Assembly: GCF_030150285.1 (NCBI RefSeq)
Contig: NZ_JASLGE010000098.1
Coordinates: forward strand, 1-43,338
Origin: Pseudomonas sp.
GTDB taxonomy: Bacteria > Pseudomonadota > Gammaproteobacteria > Pseudomonadales > Pseudomonadaceae
Reading direction: 5' to 3'
Length of the DNA stretch: 43,338 nucleotides
Under the pieces are notes generated by a model that was not told the DNA's origin, did no database searches, and worked only from the letters and a program-made list of their open reading frames with translations. Below, piece by piece: positions 32,382-42,701 of this stretch. Both the position numbers and the translations under genes were made by a program. Numbering within the stretch: the stretch's first letter is position 1; the number at the start of each line of letters is the position of its first letter.

Positions 32382-33533
32382 TCAGACTTTTAAGATCCGC
32401 CCGCTGATGGCTACGGCCACCAGCAAGGCGGCGATCAGCAGAAATGCACTGCCCAGGCTGCTGGCATGGGCGATGAAGCCGATCGCCGCCGGGCCTGCCA
32501 ATATGCCGGCATAGCCCAGCGTCGTAATGGCCGGCACGGCGATGTTTTCGGGCATGACCGTTTGCTTGCCCACGGCGGTGTACAGCACCGGCACTATGTT
32601 TGAACACCCTACGCCCACCAGGGCATAACCCAGCAAGGCCATTTCCCAACCCGGCGCCAGTGTGGCCAGGGCGATGCCGCCCGCCGCGAACAGCCCGCCC
32701 AGCACAATCACCGTGCGTGCGCCCAAACGGCTGACAATCACGTCTCCCAGCAAACGCCCAACGGTCATGGTCATGGCGAAGGCGGCATAGCCGAGCCCTG
32801 CATAGGCGTCTTCGATGTGTTTTTCCGTGGTCAGGAAGACGGCGCTCCAGTCGAGCATCGCGCCTTCGGCCAGGAATACCGTGAAGCACAGTAAACCGAT
32901 AAACAACACCACGCCGTGGGGTACGGCAAAGGCCGGGCCGGTGCTTTCGCTGCCGTAAGGCAGTAAGTGCGGTGCGGCTTTAAGCAAAGCGGCAAGGATC
33001 ACTACCACCACCGCCACAATGGCCCATAACGGCGACAGCCCCAACGCGAGTAGGGCGCTGACACCGGCGGCCCCGACAATGCCGCCCACACTGAACAGCC
33101 CATGAAAACCCGACATCATGGTGCGCCCGCTGGCGCGCTCCACAATAACCGCTTGCAGGTTCACCGTAGAGTCGACGACGCCCAGCCCGGCCCCGAACAC
33201 GAACAGGGTAGCAATCAGTAGCGGGATGGAGCTGACGGTCGCCAGCAGCGGCAAGGTCAGGCAAATCAGCAGCGTGCCGCCCGTCAATACCCGACGGCAG
33301 CCGTAACGGGTGGCCAGTAGCCCGGCAGCGGGCATCGCCAGAATCGAGCCTGCCCCCAGACACAGCAGCAACAGCCCCAGTGTGGCCTCATCGAGCCCGG
33401 CCCGGGCTTTGGCGTAAGGCACCAGCGGGGCCCAGGCGGCGAGCCCCAAACCAGCGATAAAAAAGGCAACACGGGTCGACATTTGTTCAAGGCGCCCGGG
33501 GGCAAAGGGCGTGCGTGAGGTGAGGGCGGTCAT
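32382..33533 (-). CDS. MFS transporter (YbjJ-like)
   Basis: Product of 383 residues with 12 membrane helices. The start RVAFFIAGLGLAAWAPLVPYAKARAGLDEATLGLLLLCLGAGSILAMPAAGLLATRYGCRRVL and the helix 4-5 stretch FVFGAGLGVVDSTVNLQAVIVERASGRTMMSGFHGLFSVGGIVGA are typical of the YbjJ/FucP-like group, with the 'MN.Q...VE...GR..M..FH..FS.G' pattern. The substrate is unknown; members are often placed near sugar or purine genes but the context here gives no hint. The ATG at 33533 has AAGGA 7 nt upstream. It is divergent from the RidA gene and its 3' end borders the REP cluster. Confidence 0.87.
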   Translation of the reverse strand: MTALTSRTPFAPGRLEQMSTRVAFFIAGLGLAAWAPLVPYAKARAGLDEATLGLLLLCLGAGSILAMPAAGLLATRYGCRRVLTGGTLLICLTLPLLATVSSIPLLIATLFVFGAGLGVVDSTVNLQAVIVERASGRTMMSGFHGLFSVGGIVGAAGVSALLALGLSPLWAIVAVVVVILAALLKAAPHLLPYGSESTGPAFAVPHGVVLFIGLLCFTVFLAEGAMLDWSAVFLTTEKHIEDAYAGLGYAAFAMTMTVGRLLGDVIVSRLGARTVIVLGGLFAAGGIALATLAPGWEMALLGYALVGVGCSNIVPVLYTAVGKQTVMPENIAVPAITTLGYAGILAGPAAIGFIAHASSLGSAFLLIAALLVAVAISGRILKV

Positions 33534-33677
33534 GGGCATCCTTGGCGGGCGGGTCTGTGACGCAGCTCAATATCCTGACATATATGCGTCGTTTGTCGCG
33601 AGGAGGCTGGCACAGATCGTGGCTCGAGTGGTTGAATAATGCCCCCTGCAAGATCAACTGCCTCAGGTGCGTTCCCG

Positions 33678-34100
33678 ATGACGACTCCCACCCAACCCGC
33701 TGTGCAATTGCTTAATCCCCAAGGGTTGTATGACCCGTCGGGCAACGGCTATTCCCATGTCGCCCGTTTGGCTCCCGGTGTGCGTCTGGTGTACACCGCC
33801 GGCCAAGGGGGCGAGAACGCTGACAGTGACCTGTCGCCGGACTTTTCCGAGCAGGTGCGCCAGGCGTTTGCCAACCTGCAGATCGCCCTGGCGGCGGCCG
33901 ATGCGCAGATCAAGGACGTGGCCAAGATCACCGTGCTGATTGTGGATCATAATCAGGAGCGGCTGCATATTCTGGGCGCTGAAGTGGCGCGGGTCTGGGG
34001 TGCGTTGCCCGCGCCGGCGTGCACCCTGATTCCTGTGCCCCGCCTGGCGCTGGACGCCATGCTGTTTGAAGTGGAAGCCGTGGCGGCTGTCGCGCTGTGA
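33678..34100 (+). CDS. RidA/YjgF-family protein
   Basis: Product of 140 residues of the Rid superfamily, trimeric proteins that hydrolyse reactive enamine/imine intermediates from PLP enzymes. Seen are LLNPQGLYDPSGNGYSHVARLAPGVRLVYTAGQGGENAD, FSEQVRQAFANLQIALAAADAQIKDVAKITVLIVDH and PAPACTLIPVPRLALDAMLFEVEAVA. The Arg that binds the imino acid carboxylate in RidA sits before the 'S.......L....VE' block; here that place has Ala-Cys-Thr, so it is probably an Rid subgroup other than RidA proper. The ATG at 33678 fits the first strand; a longer frame adds 13 residues. Confidence 0.87.
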   Translation: MTTPTQPAVQLLNPQGLYDPSGNGYSHVARLAPGVRLVYTAGQGGENADSDLSPDFSEQVRQAFANLQIALAAADAQIKDVAKITVLIVDHNQERLHILGAEVARVWGALPAPACTLIPVPRLALDAMLFEVEAVAAVAL

Positions 34101-34136
34101 CGGGGCCGTGCCAGGTTAACTGCTGCAGGTGATGGT

Positions 34137-36152
<2,016 letters not shown>

Positions 36153-36486
36153 AGCTGACCTCTGGGTTCGTGCCCTTATCAGCCAGAAGCTGAAGGGCAC
36201 GCGAATGACTGCACACGACGCATGCCGCAGGAAAAAACAGGATACTGATAAATATGGAGGTGATGACTGATGGTTTCAAGGTACGTGTCTGACACGGCAG
36301 AAGCAGCAGGAATTGCAATTAGACCAGTGGCCTGTAAATAAACTGAAATAGTTCGTCAAAACACCGATTCGGCTGTCGCTCGCGACACTGATCGCCTCTA
36401 TACTAGCTCCCCGTTTGTGCACCGCTCTAGTGCAATCGGCTGGAGCGTTGTGACCCCTCCATTCCCCATTCAGAGCCGCCGTAATA
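36153..36486. other. uvrB / aminotransferase divergent intergenic region
   Basis: This 334-bp spacer holds a possible -10 element TATACT at 36399-36404 for the aminotransferase, with no clear -35, and a short reading frame with a strong ribosome site at 36270-36341. No CTG-N10-CAG SOS box was found. Confidence 0.55.
36270..36341 (+). CDS. Putative 23-residue leader peptide
   Basis: The ATG at 36270 is preceded by GGAGGTGAT at 36256-36264, one of the best ribosome sites in the window. The frame encodes 23 residues (MVSRYVSDTAEAAGIAIRPV and three more) and stops at 36339. It has no run of aromatic codons, so classical attenuation for an aromatic aminotransferase is not indicated. It may be chance. 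Confidence 0.25.
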   Translation: MVSRYVSDTAEAAGIAIRPVACK

Positions 36487-37683
36487 ATGAGCCTGTTCTC
36501 CGCTGTCGAAATGGCACCACGTGATCCTATCCTGGGCCTCAACGAAGCATTCAACGCCGATACTCGCACCAGCAAAGTGAACCTGGGGGTCGGGGTTTAT
36601 TGCAACGAAGAGGGACGAATTCCACTCTTGCGTGCCGTTATCGAAGCCGAAACGATTCGGGTTGCCCAGCATGCTTCGCGCGGTTACTTGCCGATCGATG
36701 GCATTGCCGCTTACGACAAAGCCGTACAAACCCTGCTGTTCGGTGCCGAGTCGCCACTGTTGGCCGCTGGCCGCGTGATCACCACCCAGGCCGTGGGCGG
36801 TACCGGCGCACTGAAAATCGGTGCCGATTTCCTCAAGCAGTTGCAGCCGGGTGCCGTGGTTGCCATCAGTGACCCGAGCTGGGAAAACCACCGCGCGCTG
36901 TTTGAAGCCGCGGGTTTCCCGGTGCAGAACTACCGTTATTACGACGCGGCCAGCCACGACGTTAACCGTGCCGGCATGCTGGAAGACCTCAACGCCTTGC
37001 CTGCAGGCTCGATCGTTGTACTGCACGCGTGCTGCCACAACCCGACCGGTGTCGACCTGACCCCGGCTGACTGGCAGAACGTGCTGGACGTGGTTAAAGA
37101 GAAGAAACTGATCCCGTTCCTCGACATGGCCTACCAGGGCTTTGGCGACGGCATCGATGAAGACGCAGCCGCTGTGCGCCTGTTCGCCGGCTCGGGCCTT
37201 AACTTCTTTGTGTCCAGCTCGTTCTCCAAATCGTTCTCGCTGTACGGCGAGCGCGTGGGTGCACTGTCGATCATCACCGATTCCAAGGAAGAGAGCGCCC
37301 GCGTTCTGTCCCAGGTCAAGCGCGTGATCCGTACCAACTACTCCAACCCGCCAACCCACGGTGCAACCATTGCGGCGGCGGTGCTCAACAGCCCTGAGCT
37401 GCGTGCCATGTGGGAAGAAGAACTGGCTGAAATGCGCCTGCGCATTCGCGGCATGCGCTTGCAGATGGTTGAGCTGTTGGCCAAAAAAGCCCCCGGTCAC
37501 GACTTCAGTTTTGTGGCGCGCCAGCGGGGCATGTTCTCGTACTCCGGCTTGACCGTTGAACAAGTGGCACGCCTGCGCAGCGAATTCGGCATTTACGCGC
37601 TGGACACCGGTCGAATCTGCGTGGCTTCTTTGAACCAGAGCAACATTGAAGCGGTTACCGACGCCATTGTTCAGGTGATCTGA
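36487..37683 (+). CDS. tyrB: Aromatic amino acid / aspartate aminotransferase
   Basis: Product of 398 residues, class I PLP aminotransferase of the AspC/TyrB group. It moves the amino group between aromatic amino acids or aspartate and 2-oxoglutarate. Active-site residues are visible: NPTG at 185-188, Asp213 (FLDMAYQGF), Tyr216, the Schiff-base Lys248 in SSSFSKSFSLYGERVG, and the C-terminal substrate-binding Arg near GRICVASLNQ. The order uvrB / aminotransferase / tRNA-Asn matches P. aeruginosa PA3138-PA3139. AspC and TyrB are hard to tell apart by eye; the symbol is a best guess. A strong terminator follows. Confidence 0.92.
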   Translation: MSLFSAVEMAPRDPILGLNEAFNADTRTSKVNLGVGVYCNEEGRIPLLRAVIEAETIRVAQHASRGYLPIDGIAAYDKAVQTLLFGAESPLLAAGRVITTQAVGGTGALKIGADFLKQLQPGAVVAISDPSWENHRALFEAAGFPVQNYRYYDAASHDVNRAGMLEDLNALPAGSIVVLHACCHNPTGVDLTPADWQNVLDVVKEKKLIPFLDMAYQGFGDGIDEDAAAVRLFAGSGLNFFVSSSFSKSFSLYGERVGALSIITDSKEESARVLSQVKRVIRTNYSNPPTHGATIAAAVLNSPELRAMWEEELAEMRLRIRGMRLQMVELLAKKAPGHDFSFVARQRGMFSYSGLTVEQVARLRSEFGIYALDTGRICVASLNQSNIEAVTDAIVQVI

Positions 37684-37693
37684 ATAATGCACT

Positions 37694-37726
37694 GAGAAGT
37701 CATCGAAAGTGTTGACTTCTCTTTTT
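37694..37726 (+). terminator. Terminator of the aminotransferase gene
   Basis: GAGAAGTC (37694-37701) pairs perfectly with GACTTCTC (37714-37721) and is followed by TTTTT (37722-37726). The 3' arm overlaps the -35 element of the tRNA-Asn promoter. Confidence 0.85.
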
Positions 37727-37739
37727 ATATCAGTAAGAT
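37712..37739 (+). promoter_or_regulatory. tRNA-Asn promoter
   Basis: TTGACT (37712-37717) and TAAGAT (37734-37739) are separated by 16 bp; the tRNA 5' end follows 9 bp later at 37749. This is a good sigma-70 promoter embedded in the terminator of the upstream gene. Confidence 0.7.
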
Positions 37740-37748
37740 AGACGCCAT

Positions 37749-37824
37749 TCCGCGATAGCTCAGTTGGTAGAGCAAATGACTGTTAATCATTGGGTCCCTG
37801 GTTCGAGTCCAGGTCGTGGAGCCA
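37749..37824 (+). tRNA. tRNA-Asn (GTT)
   Basis: A 76-nt cloverleaf including the encoded CCA. The acceptor arms TCCGCGA and TCGTGGA pair with one G-T. The D-loop AGCTCAGTTGGTAGAGC and T-loop GGTTCGAGTCC are standard. The anticodon GTT is at 37782-37784 in the loop CTGTTAA. It reads AAC/AAU codons. A terminator follows 12 bp later. Confidence 0.98.
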
Positions 37825-37835
37825 GATAAAGAAAA

Positions 37836-37862
37836 AGCCTGCAGCGATGCAGGCTTTTTTTT
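37836..37862 (+). terminator. Terminator of tRNA-Asn
   Basis: AGCCTGCA (37836-37843) and TGCAGGCT (37848-37855) form a perfect 8-bp stem with the tetraloop GCGA, followed by seven more T residues to 37862. Confidence 0.95.
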
Positions 37863-37937
37863 GCCTGCGATTCAGGAAATAACCGCGTTATGAGGTAGCG
37901 TGATGCTCTTTTTCTCATGCTCAAGGACGCACTACCT

Positions 37938-38303
37938 ATGGTCACGCCTTCGTCTCAGCTCGCTCAACGCTTGAACAACCGACGTTTTGCCGTCGCCAGC
38001 AACACCCACGGGCTGTCCGGTTCAGGCACGGTGTTTCATTACCAGGTTGAGGGCGATGCCATTTCGGGCACCTATCAGGGGGGGCGGATTCGGACCGGGC
38101 AGCAGGTCGGCCGTGTCACAGGGCCCGACACCATTGAACTGCTTTACCAGTGCCTGACCCTTGACGGGGAACTGTTGGCCGGGTGGTCGCGGGGTACGGT
38201 CGGGGTTAACGACGCCGGGCAAACAACCTTGTTCTTTGTGTGGGGGTGGTTGTCAGGGGCAACGGGCGGCGGTGAGTCCAGCTATGTCGAGGTGGCTGGC
38301 TAA
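37938..38303 (+). CDS. Small conserved protein, function unknown
   Basis: Product of 121 residues. It is built of short beta strands with many Gly (RFAVASNTHGLSGSGTVFHYQVEGDAISGTYQGGRIRTGQQVGRV, YQCLTLDGELLAGWSRG, TTLFFVWGWLSG). The pattern FHY.....I.GTY.GG.I..G and W.W belongs to a family of ~110-residue proteins often labelled 'N-acetylglutamate synthase' in databases; I know of no evidence for that activity, and no GNAT motif is present. A small beta-barrel is likely. The ATG at 37938 has AAGGA 11 nt upstream; another ATG at 37917 lacks one. It stands alone after the tRNA. Confidence 0.75.
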   Translation: MVTPSSQLAQRLNNRRFAVASNTHGLSGSGTVFHYQVEGDAISGTYQGGRIRTGQQVGRVTGPDTIELLYQCLTLDGELLAGWSRGTVGVNDAGQTTLFFVWGWLSGATGGGESSYVEVAG

Positions 38304-38422
38304 CGTTTGACTCCGTGCCGCGCACGCGCAGTGTGCCTATTTGGCATAGCCGGTGTGAATCCACGTCATGGCCAATTCATAGACTCGGGGCAGGGGGGTG
38401 GCGTATGTTTTGTCCATCCATC

Positions 38423-38461
38423 GTGAGCCTGCCAATGGCTCACTCCTTTCGTTAAAACGAA
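38423..38461. promoter_or_regulatory. Two palindromes upstream of the ALDH operon
   Basis: GTGAGCC (38423-38429) and GGCTCAC (38437-38443) form a perfect 7-7-7 inverted repeat. Next to it TTCGTTAAAACGAA (38448-38461) is a perfect 14-bp palindrome, of a type used by IclR/TetR-like regulators. They lie 100-140 bp before the first gene of the operon; no regulator gene is adjacent. Confidence 0.5.
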
Positions 38462-38561
38462 CTCTTTTTATTGGCCCGTGCCAGGCGTTCTGTGAACGCT
38501 GCGCATGGGCCGACGGGACGCTGTTCGTCTGGACTTTCGAGTCAATGCCCTGGTTGGAGTC

Positions 38562-40001
38562 ATGCGCGTGAACAAGAACTATATAGGCGGTGAGTGGGTT
38601 ACCGGCGTTGATGTAAACCTGAACATCAACCCTTCGGACACGGATGACGTGATTGGCGAGTATGCCCGGGCTGATGGCGCTCAGGCGCAGTGTGCCGTCG
38701 ACGCGGCGTTTGACGCGTTGCCGGCCTGGGCCGGGTACACCGCCGAGCAGCGCAGTGATGCGCTGGACCGGATTGGCACTGAGGTGCTGGCGCGCCGCGA
38801 AGAATTGGGCCGCTTGCTCGCCCGTGAAGAAGGCAAAACCCTGGCCGAGGGCATCGGTGAAGTGGTGCGGGCCGGTCGCGTGTTCAAGTTTTTTGCCGGT
38901 GAGGCGTTGCGCCTGTCGGGCGAACGCTTGCCTTCCATCCGGCCGGGTGTCGAGGTAGACGTGCGCCGCGAGCCGGAAGGGGTGATTGGCATCATTACGC
39001 CCTGGAATTTCCCGATCGCCATCCCGGCCTGGAAGATTGCCCCCGCACTCGCCTATGGCAATACCGTCGTGTTCAAACCGGCCGATCTGGTGCCGGGCAG
39101 TGCCTGGGCGCTGGCAGAGATTATTGTGCGGGCCGGGACGCTGCCCGCCGGTGTGTTCAATCTGGTCATGGGGCCCGGCTCGAAGGTCGGTGATGTGTTT
39201 GCGCGGTCGCGCAAAGTGCGGGCCGTGACCTTTACCGGGTCGACCTTCACCGGCCGTCAGGTGGGCCTGGCCTGCATGGAAAGAGGGGCCAAGGTGCAAC
39301 TGGAAATGGGTGGCAAAAACCCGCTGGTGGTGCTCGATGATGCTGATTTGCCGCAGGCCGTGGAAGTGGCGGTCTCGGGCTCGTACTTCTCGACGGGCCA
39401 GCGCTGCACCGCGTCCAGCCGGTTGATTGTGCAGGACGGCATCCATGACCGCTTTGTCGAAGCGGTGACGCGCCGGCTCGCCAGCCTGAAAGTGGACCAT
39501 GCGCTGGCAGACGGCTGCGACATGGGGCCGGTGGTGTCGCAAGCGCAACTGGATCAGGACTTGGCCTACCTCGATATTGCGCGCCAGGAAGGGGCTCACG
39601 TGGCGTTCGGCGGTGAGCGGTTGGAACGCGGCACCCCGGGTTTTTACCTGGCCCCGGCGTTGCTCACTGACACCACTAACGCTATGCGTATCAACCGCGA
39701 AGAAGTCTTTGGCCCAGTGGCCAGCGTGATTCGGGTCAAGGACTACGAAGAGGCGCTGTCATTGGCCAATGACACCGAGTTCGGGCTGTCATCGGGCATC
39801 TGCACCAAGTCCCTCAAGCATGCGTCGGATTTCAAGCAGCGTTCGGCGGCGGGCATGGTCATGGTCAACGTGGCCACCGCCGGGGTCGACTACCACGCGC
39901 CGTTTGGCGGCAGAAAAAGTTCCAGCTACGGGGCGCGCGAGCAAGGTGCTTATGCGCGTGAGTTTTACACCGGCGTTAAAACCGCCTACACACTGGCCTG
40001 A
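38562..40001 (+). CDS. NAD(P)-dependent aldehyde dehydrogenase
   Basis: Product of 479 residues. Catalytic residues of the ALDH family are visible: Asn149 (TPWNFPIAIPAWKIAPALAYGN), Glu248 (LEMGGKNPLVV) and nucleophile Cys282 (STGQRCTASS), with the coenzyme loop FTGSTFTGRQV and the EVFGPVASVI motif. It oxidises an aldehyde to the acid. The overall pattern resembles alpha-ketoglutaric semialdehyde dehydrogenases and related sugar-acid enzymes, but the substrate is not certain. The ATG at 38562 has GGAG upstream; the longer frame from 38505 adds a non-conserved start. It is the first gene of a three-gene operon with an AroE-like and a GMC oxidoreductase gene, 4 bp before the next start. Confidence 0.92.
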   Translation: MRVNKNYIGGEWVTGVDVNLNINPSDTDDVIGEYARADGAQAQCAVDAAFDALPAWAGYTAEQRSDALDRIGTEVLARREELGRLLAREEGKTLAEGIGEVVRAGRVFKFFAGEALRLSGERLPSIRPGVEVDVRREPEGVIGIITPWNFPIAIPAWKIAPALAYGNTVVFKPADLVPGSAWALAEIIVRAGTLPAGVFNLVMGPGSKVGDVFARSRKVRAVTFTGSTFTGRQVGLACMERGAKVQLEMGGKNPLVVLDDADLPQAVEVAVSGSYFSTGQRCTASSRLIVQDGIHDRFVEAVTRRLASLKVDHALADGCDMGPVVSQAQLDQDLAYLDIARQEGAHVAFGGERLERGTPGFYLAPALLTDTTNAMRINREEVFGPVASVIRVKDYEEALSLANDTEFGLSSGICTKSLKHASDFKQRSAAGMVMVNVATAGVDYHAPFGGRKSSSYGAREQGAYAREFYTGVKTAYTLA

Positions 40002-40005
40002 TGCG

Positions 40006-40818
40006 ATGACCGATATCAAAGAAATCAGCGGCACTACCCGGGTGTACGCCATTATTGCCGACCCCATTCACCATGTGCAGACCCCACAGGCCATGAACAC
40101 CCTGTTCTCGGCACGGGGTGAAGACCGGGTGATGGTGCCCTTTCATGTGAACCCTGCCGAGTTGGCCGGTGTCGTAGCGGGCCTGCGCGGCATTCAGAGC
40201 CTGGACGGCTTTATCGTCACGGTGCCGCACAAAACCGCAATTTTGCCGCTGTGCGACACCGTTTCAGTAGCGGCGCGGCAGGTGGGCGCGGTGAACGTGG
40301 TGACACGCTTGAGTGACGGCACGCTGCACGGCGAAATCCTCGATGGCGAAGGCTTTGTCGCGGGGCTGCGCCAGGCCGGCATTGAACTTGAGGGCCGCTC
40401 GGTGTACCTGGCAGGGGCGGGCGGCGCGGCAAATGCCATCGCTTTTGCGCTGGCCGCGTCGGGGGTGGGCCGCCTGACCATTGCCAACCGCACGCAGGCC
40501 AAGGCCCAGGAACTGGTCGACCGCGTGGCGGCGGCTTTTGTGGGGGTACCCGTGGTGGTGGGCAGCAGCGACCCGTCCGGGCATGACCTGGTGGTCAATG
40601 GCACGTCATTGGGCTTGCGCGAAGGCGATGCCTTGCCGTGTGACGTGACGCGCCTGACGGCTCAGCAGGTGGTCGCGGAGATCATTATGCAGCCTGCCAT
40701 CACGCCCTTGCTGGCCGCGGCGCAACAGGCCGGCTGCCGCATTCACCCAGGTTTACCCATGCTGCTCTGCCAGATCGAATTGATGGCAGCAGCAATGGCG
40801 TCTACTAAAAACGGATAA
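40006..40818 (+). CDS. AroE-like dehydrogenase, not a typical shikimate enzyme
   Basis: Product of 270 residues with the shikimate/quinate dehydrogenase fold. Catalytic Lys76 (VTVPHKTAILPLC), Asn97 (AVNVV) and Asp113 (LDGEGFVAGL) are kept, as is the NAD(P)-binding GAGGAANAIAFAL and the loop ANRTQAKAQEL. NRT in that loop agrees with NADP or mixed use. The two Ser that hold the shikimate carboxylate (SxS in 'PI.HS.SP') are replaced by Val24 and Thr26 (DPIHHVQTP). So the substrate is probably another hydroxylated acid. It sits between an aldehyde dehydrogenase and a GMC oxidoreductase, starting 4 bp after the first and ending 4 bp before the second. Confidence 0.9.
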   Translation: MTDIKEISGTTRVYAIIADPIHHVQTPQAMNTLFSARGEDRVMVPFHVNPAELAGVVAGLRGIQSLDGFIVTVPHKTAILPLCDTVSVAARQVGAVNVVTRLSDGTLHGEILDGEGFVAGLRQAGIELEGRSVYLAGAGGAANAIAFALAASGVGRLTIANRTQAKAQELVDRVAAAFVGVPVVVGSSDPSGHDLVVNGTSLGLREGDALPCDVTRLTAQQVVAEIIMQPAITPLLAAAQQAGCRIHPGLPMLLCQIELMAAAMASTKNG

Positions 40819-40822
40819 AGCC

Positions 40823-42421
40823 ATGAGCACCTTTGATTACATTATTGTGGGTGGCGGTACGGCAGGTTGCATCCTGGCCAACCGTCTGACGGCCTCGGGC
40901 AAGTACCGGGTGCTGGTACTGGAAGCGGGTGGCGAGCCGAACGGCTTCTGGATTCCCATCCCGGCCGGTTTTAGCAAGTTGCTGGTCGACAAGCGCTACA
41001 ACTGGCGCTTCAAGACCCAGGCCGAAGAAAACACCCGTGGCCGGGAAATTGCCGTTCCACGGGGCAAGGGCCTGGGTGGCTCGACCCTGATCAACGGCAT
41101 GATTTACGTGCGGGGCCAGCCGGGCGATTACGACGCCTGGGAACAGAAGGGGGCCAAGGGTTGGAATTTCAGCACCTTGAAGCCGTACTTCAAGAAAATC
41201 GAAAACTACGCTCAGGGCGATGCTGGCCGAGGCCATGACGGGCCCATGCACCTGGACCAGGTGAACGAGCGCTACCCGATTTCCGAGGCGTTTTTGCAGG
41301 CCGCCCAGCAGGACGGCCAGCCCTTGAATGCCGATTACAACGGCGATGACCAGACGGGGTTCGGTTACTACCAGGTTGCCCAGCGCAAGGGGCGGCGCTG
41401 GTCGGTGGTGGACGGTTACCTGAACCCCGCGCGGGGCCGGCCCAACCTGAGCCTGGAAACCGACGCCCACGTGTTGCGTCTGGAATTGCAGGGCAACCGC
41501 TGCACCGGCGTCACGTACCGTCAGCGCGGCAAGGAAGTAACGGTGACGGCGGCGCAAGACGTGATTTTATGCGCAGGGGCCGTTCAGTCACCGCAGCTCC
41601 TGGAACTGTCCGGGATTGGCCGCCCTGACGTGCTGGAAAAAGTGGGCATCACGGTCAAGCACCGGCTGGACGGCGTGGGTGAGCACTACATCGACCACTT
41701 CGCCACCCGCATGAACTGGAAAATCAAGAACGCCGTCACCTTGAATGAAATGGCGCGCGGCTGGCGCCTGGGGTTGGCGGTGGCCGAGTACTTCACCAAA
41801 CGCACCGGCATTCTGACGCTGGGCACCGGGCTGGTTCACGGTTTTGTTAAAACCCGGCCGGCGATGGCCACGCCCGACGTGCAGTACTTTGTGGTGCATG
41901 CCAGCTATGCCAACGCCGCCGAGCGGATTCTCGACAAGCATCCGGGGCTGACCATCGGTGTAAGCCAGTTGCGGCCCACCTCGACGGGCAGCATTCATAT
42001 CCAGTCGGCCGACCCGGACGTGATGCCGGCCATTCGGCCCAACTTCCTCAGCGAGGAAGAGGACCGCATCAGCCTGATTGAAGGCATGAAAATCGCCCGA
42101 CGGATCATGGCGCAACCGGCCATGAGCGAATTTGTGGCACAGGAAACCGGGCCGGGCAGTGAGGTTCGCACCGACGCGCAATGGCTGGATTTCGCGCAAT
42201 CCAACGGCCAGACGATCTATCACCCGATAGCCACCTGCCGGATGGGCGAGGATGCCGATGCCGTGGTGGACTCCCACCTGCGGGTGCGAGGCCTGAGCGG
42301 GTTGCGCGTGGTGGACGCCTCGGTGATTCCGTCGATGGTGTCCGGTAATATCCAGGGTGCTGTCATGGCGGTGGCGGAGCGCGGTGCCGACCTGATACTG
42401 GGCGACGCTTCACGGGTTTGA
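40823..42421 (+). CDS. GMC-family FAD alcohol dehydrogenase (choline dehydrogenase-like)
   Basis: Product of 532 residues. The FAD-binding start FDYIIVGGGTAGCILANRL, the GMC signature GKGLGGSTLINGMIYVRGQPGDYDAW and the second signature GAVQSPQLLELSGIG are clear. Catalytic His467 (IYHPIATCRMG) and Asn509 (MVSGNIQGAVMAVAERGADLI) are in place. It oxidises a primary or polyhydroxy alcohol to the aldehyde; electrons pass to the respiratory chain. BetA-like annotation would overstate it, as no betB or betI adjoins. In the operon it could make the aldehyde that the first-gene ALDH then oxidises (inference). Confidence 0.92.
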   Translation: MSTFDYIIVGGGTAGCILANRLTASGKYRVLVLEAGGEPNGFWIPIPAGFSKLLVDKRYNWRFKTQAEENTRGREIAVPRGKGLGGSTLINGMIYVRGQPGDYDAWEQKGAKGWNFSTLKPYFKKIENYAQGDAGRGHDGPMHLDQVNERYPISEAFLQAAQQDGQPLNADYNGDDQTGFGYYQVAQRKGRRWSVVDGYLNPARGRPNLSLETDAHVLRLELQGNRCTGVTYRQRGKEVTVTAAQDVILCAGAVQSPQLLELSGIGRPDVLEKVGITVKHRLDGVGEHYIDHFATRMNWKIKNAVTLNEMARGWRLGLAVAEYFTKRTGILTLGTGLVHGFVKTRPAMATPDVQYFVVHASYANAAERILDKHPGLTIGVSQLRPTSTGSIHIQSADPDVMPAIRPNFLSEEEDRISLIEGMKIARRIMAQPAMSEFVAQETGPGSEVRTDAQWLDFAQSNGQTIYHPIATCRMGEDADAVVDSHLRVRGLSGLRVVDASVIPSMVSGNIQGAVMAVAERGADLILGDASRV

Positions 42422-42452
42422 CGCACCACGTGTAGGGATTTAAACAGGTTCA

Positions 42453-42686
42453 TCACGGATTACCGGGAAACACACTCTTGATCTTCATGAACAAGCATTC
42501 GCTATCCCGGTAGCCGTACACCATTCGTTTGATAGCCTTTATTCGAGGTTTTATCCCTTCCCACTGCCCGGTGTGCATCGGCCAATGGACTCGACTCACG
42601 ATGCCCCGCCAGTAGCGCCTCAGTCGCTCATCGACCACCGCAGGTTGAGTGCGGCCTTGATCAAATAGACCGTCATCAACGATGGG
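42453..42686 (-). pseudogene. ISL3-family transposase remnant, C-terminal end
   Basis: An open frame on the minus strand from a stop at 42687 encodes ~77 residues without a proper start. The segment PMHTGQWEGIKPRIKAIKRMVYGYRDSECLFMKIKSVFPG matches the C-terminus of ISL3-type transposases, including the catalytic Glu in the 'EGINN.IK.IKR.AYG.RD' pattern. All of the rest of the transposase is missing. Substitutions of otherwise fixed residues (KPR for NNK) agree with decay. It marks an old insertion between the GMC gene and the next gene. Confidence 0.8.
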
Positions 42687-42701
42687 TTAGCGGCCATAGC
42701 C

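Noticed and set aside
36153..36486. LexA/SOS box for uvrB
   Set aside because: No CTG-N10-CAG arrangement could be found in either orientation.
36427..37692. 421-residue open frame opposite the aminotransferase
   Set aside because: Antisense shadow of a gene with all its active-site residues.
37938..38303. N-acetylglutamate synthase
   Set aside because: Database label for this small family, but the sequence has no acetyltransferase motif.
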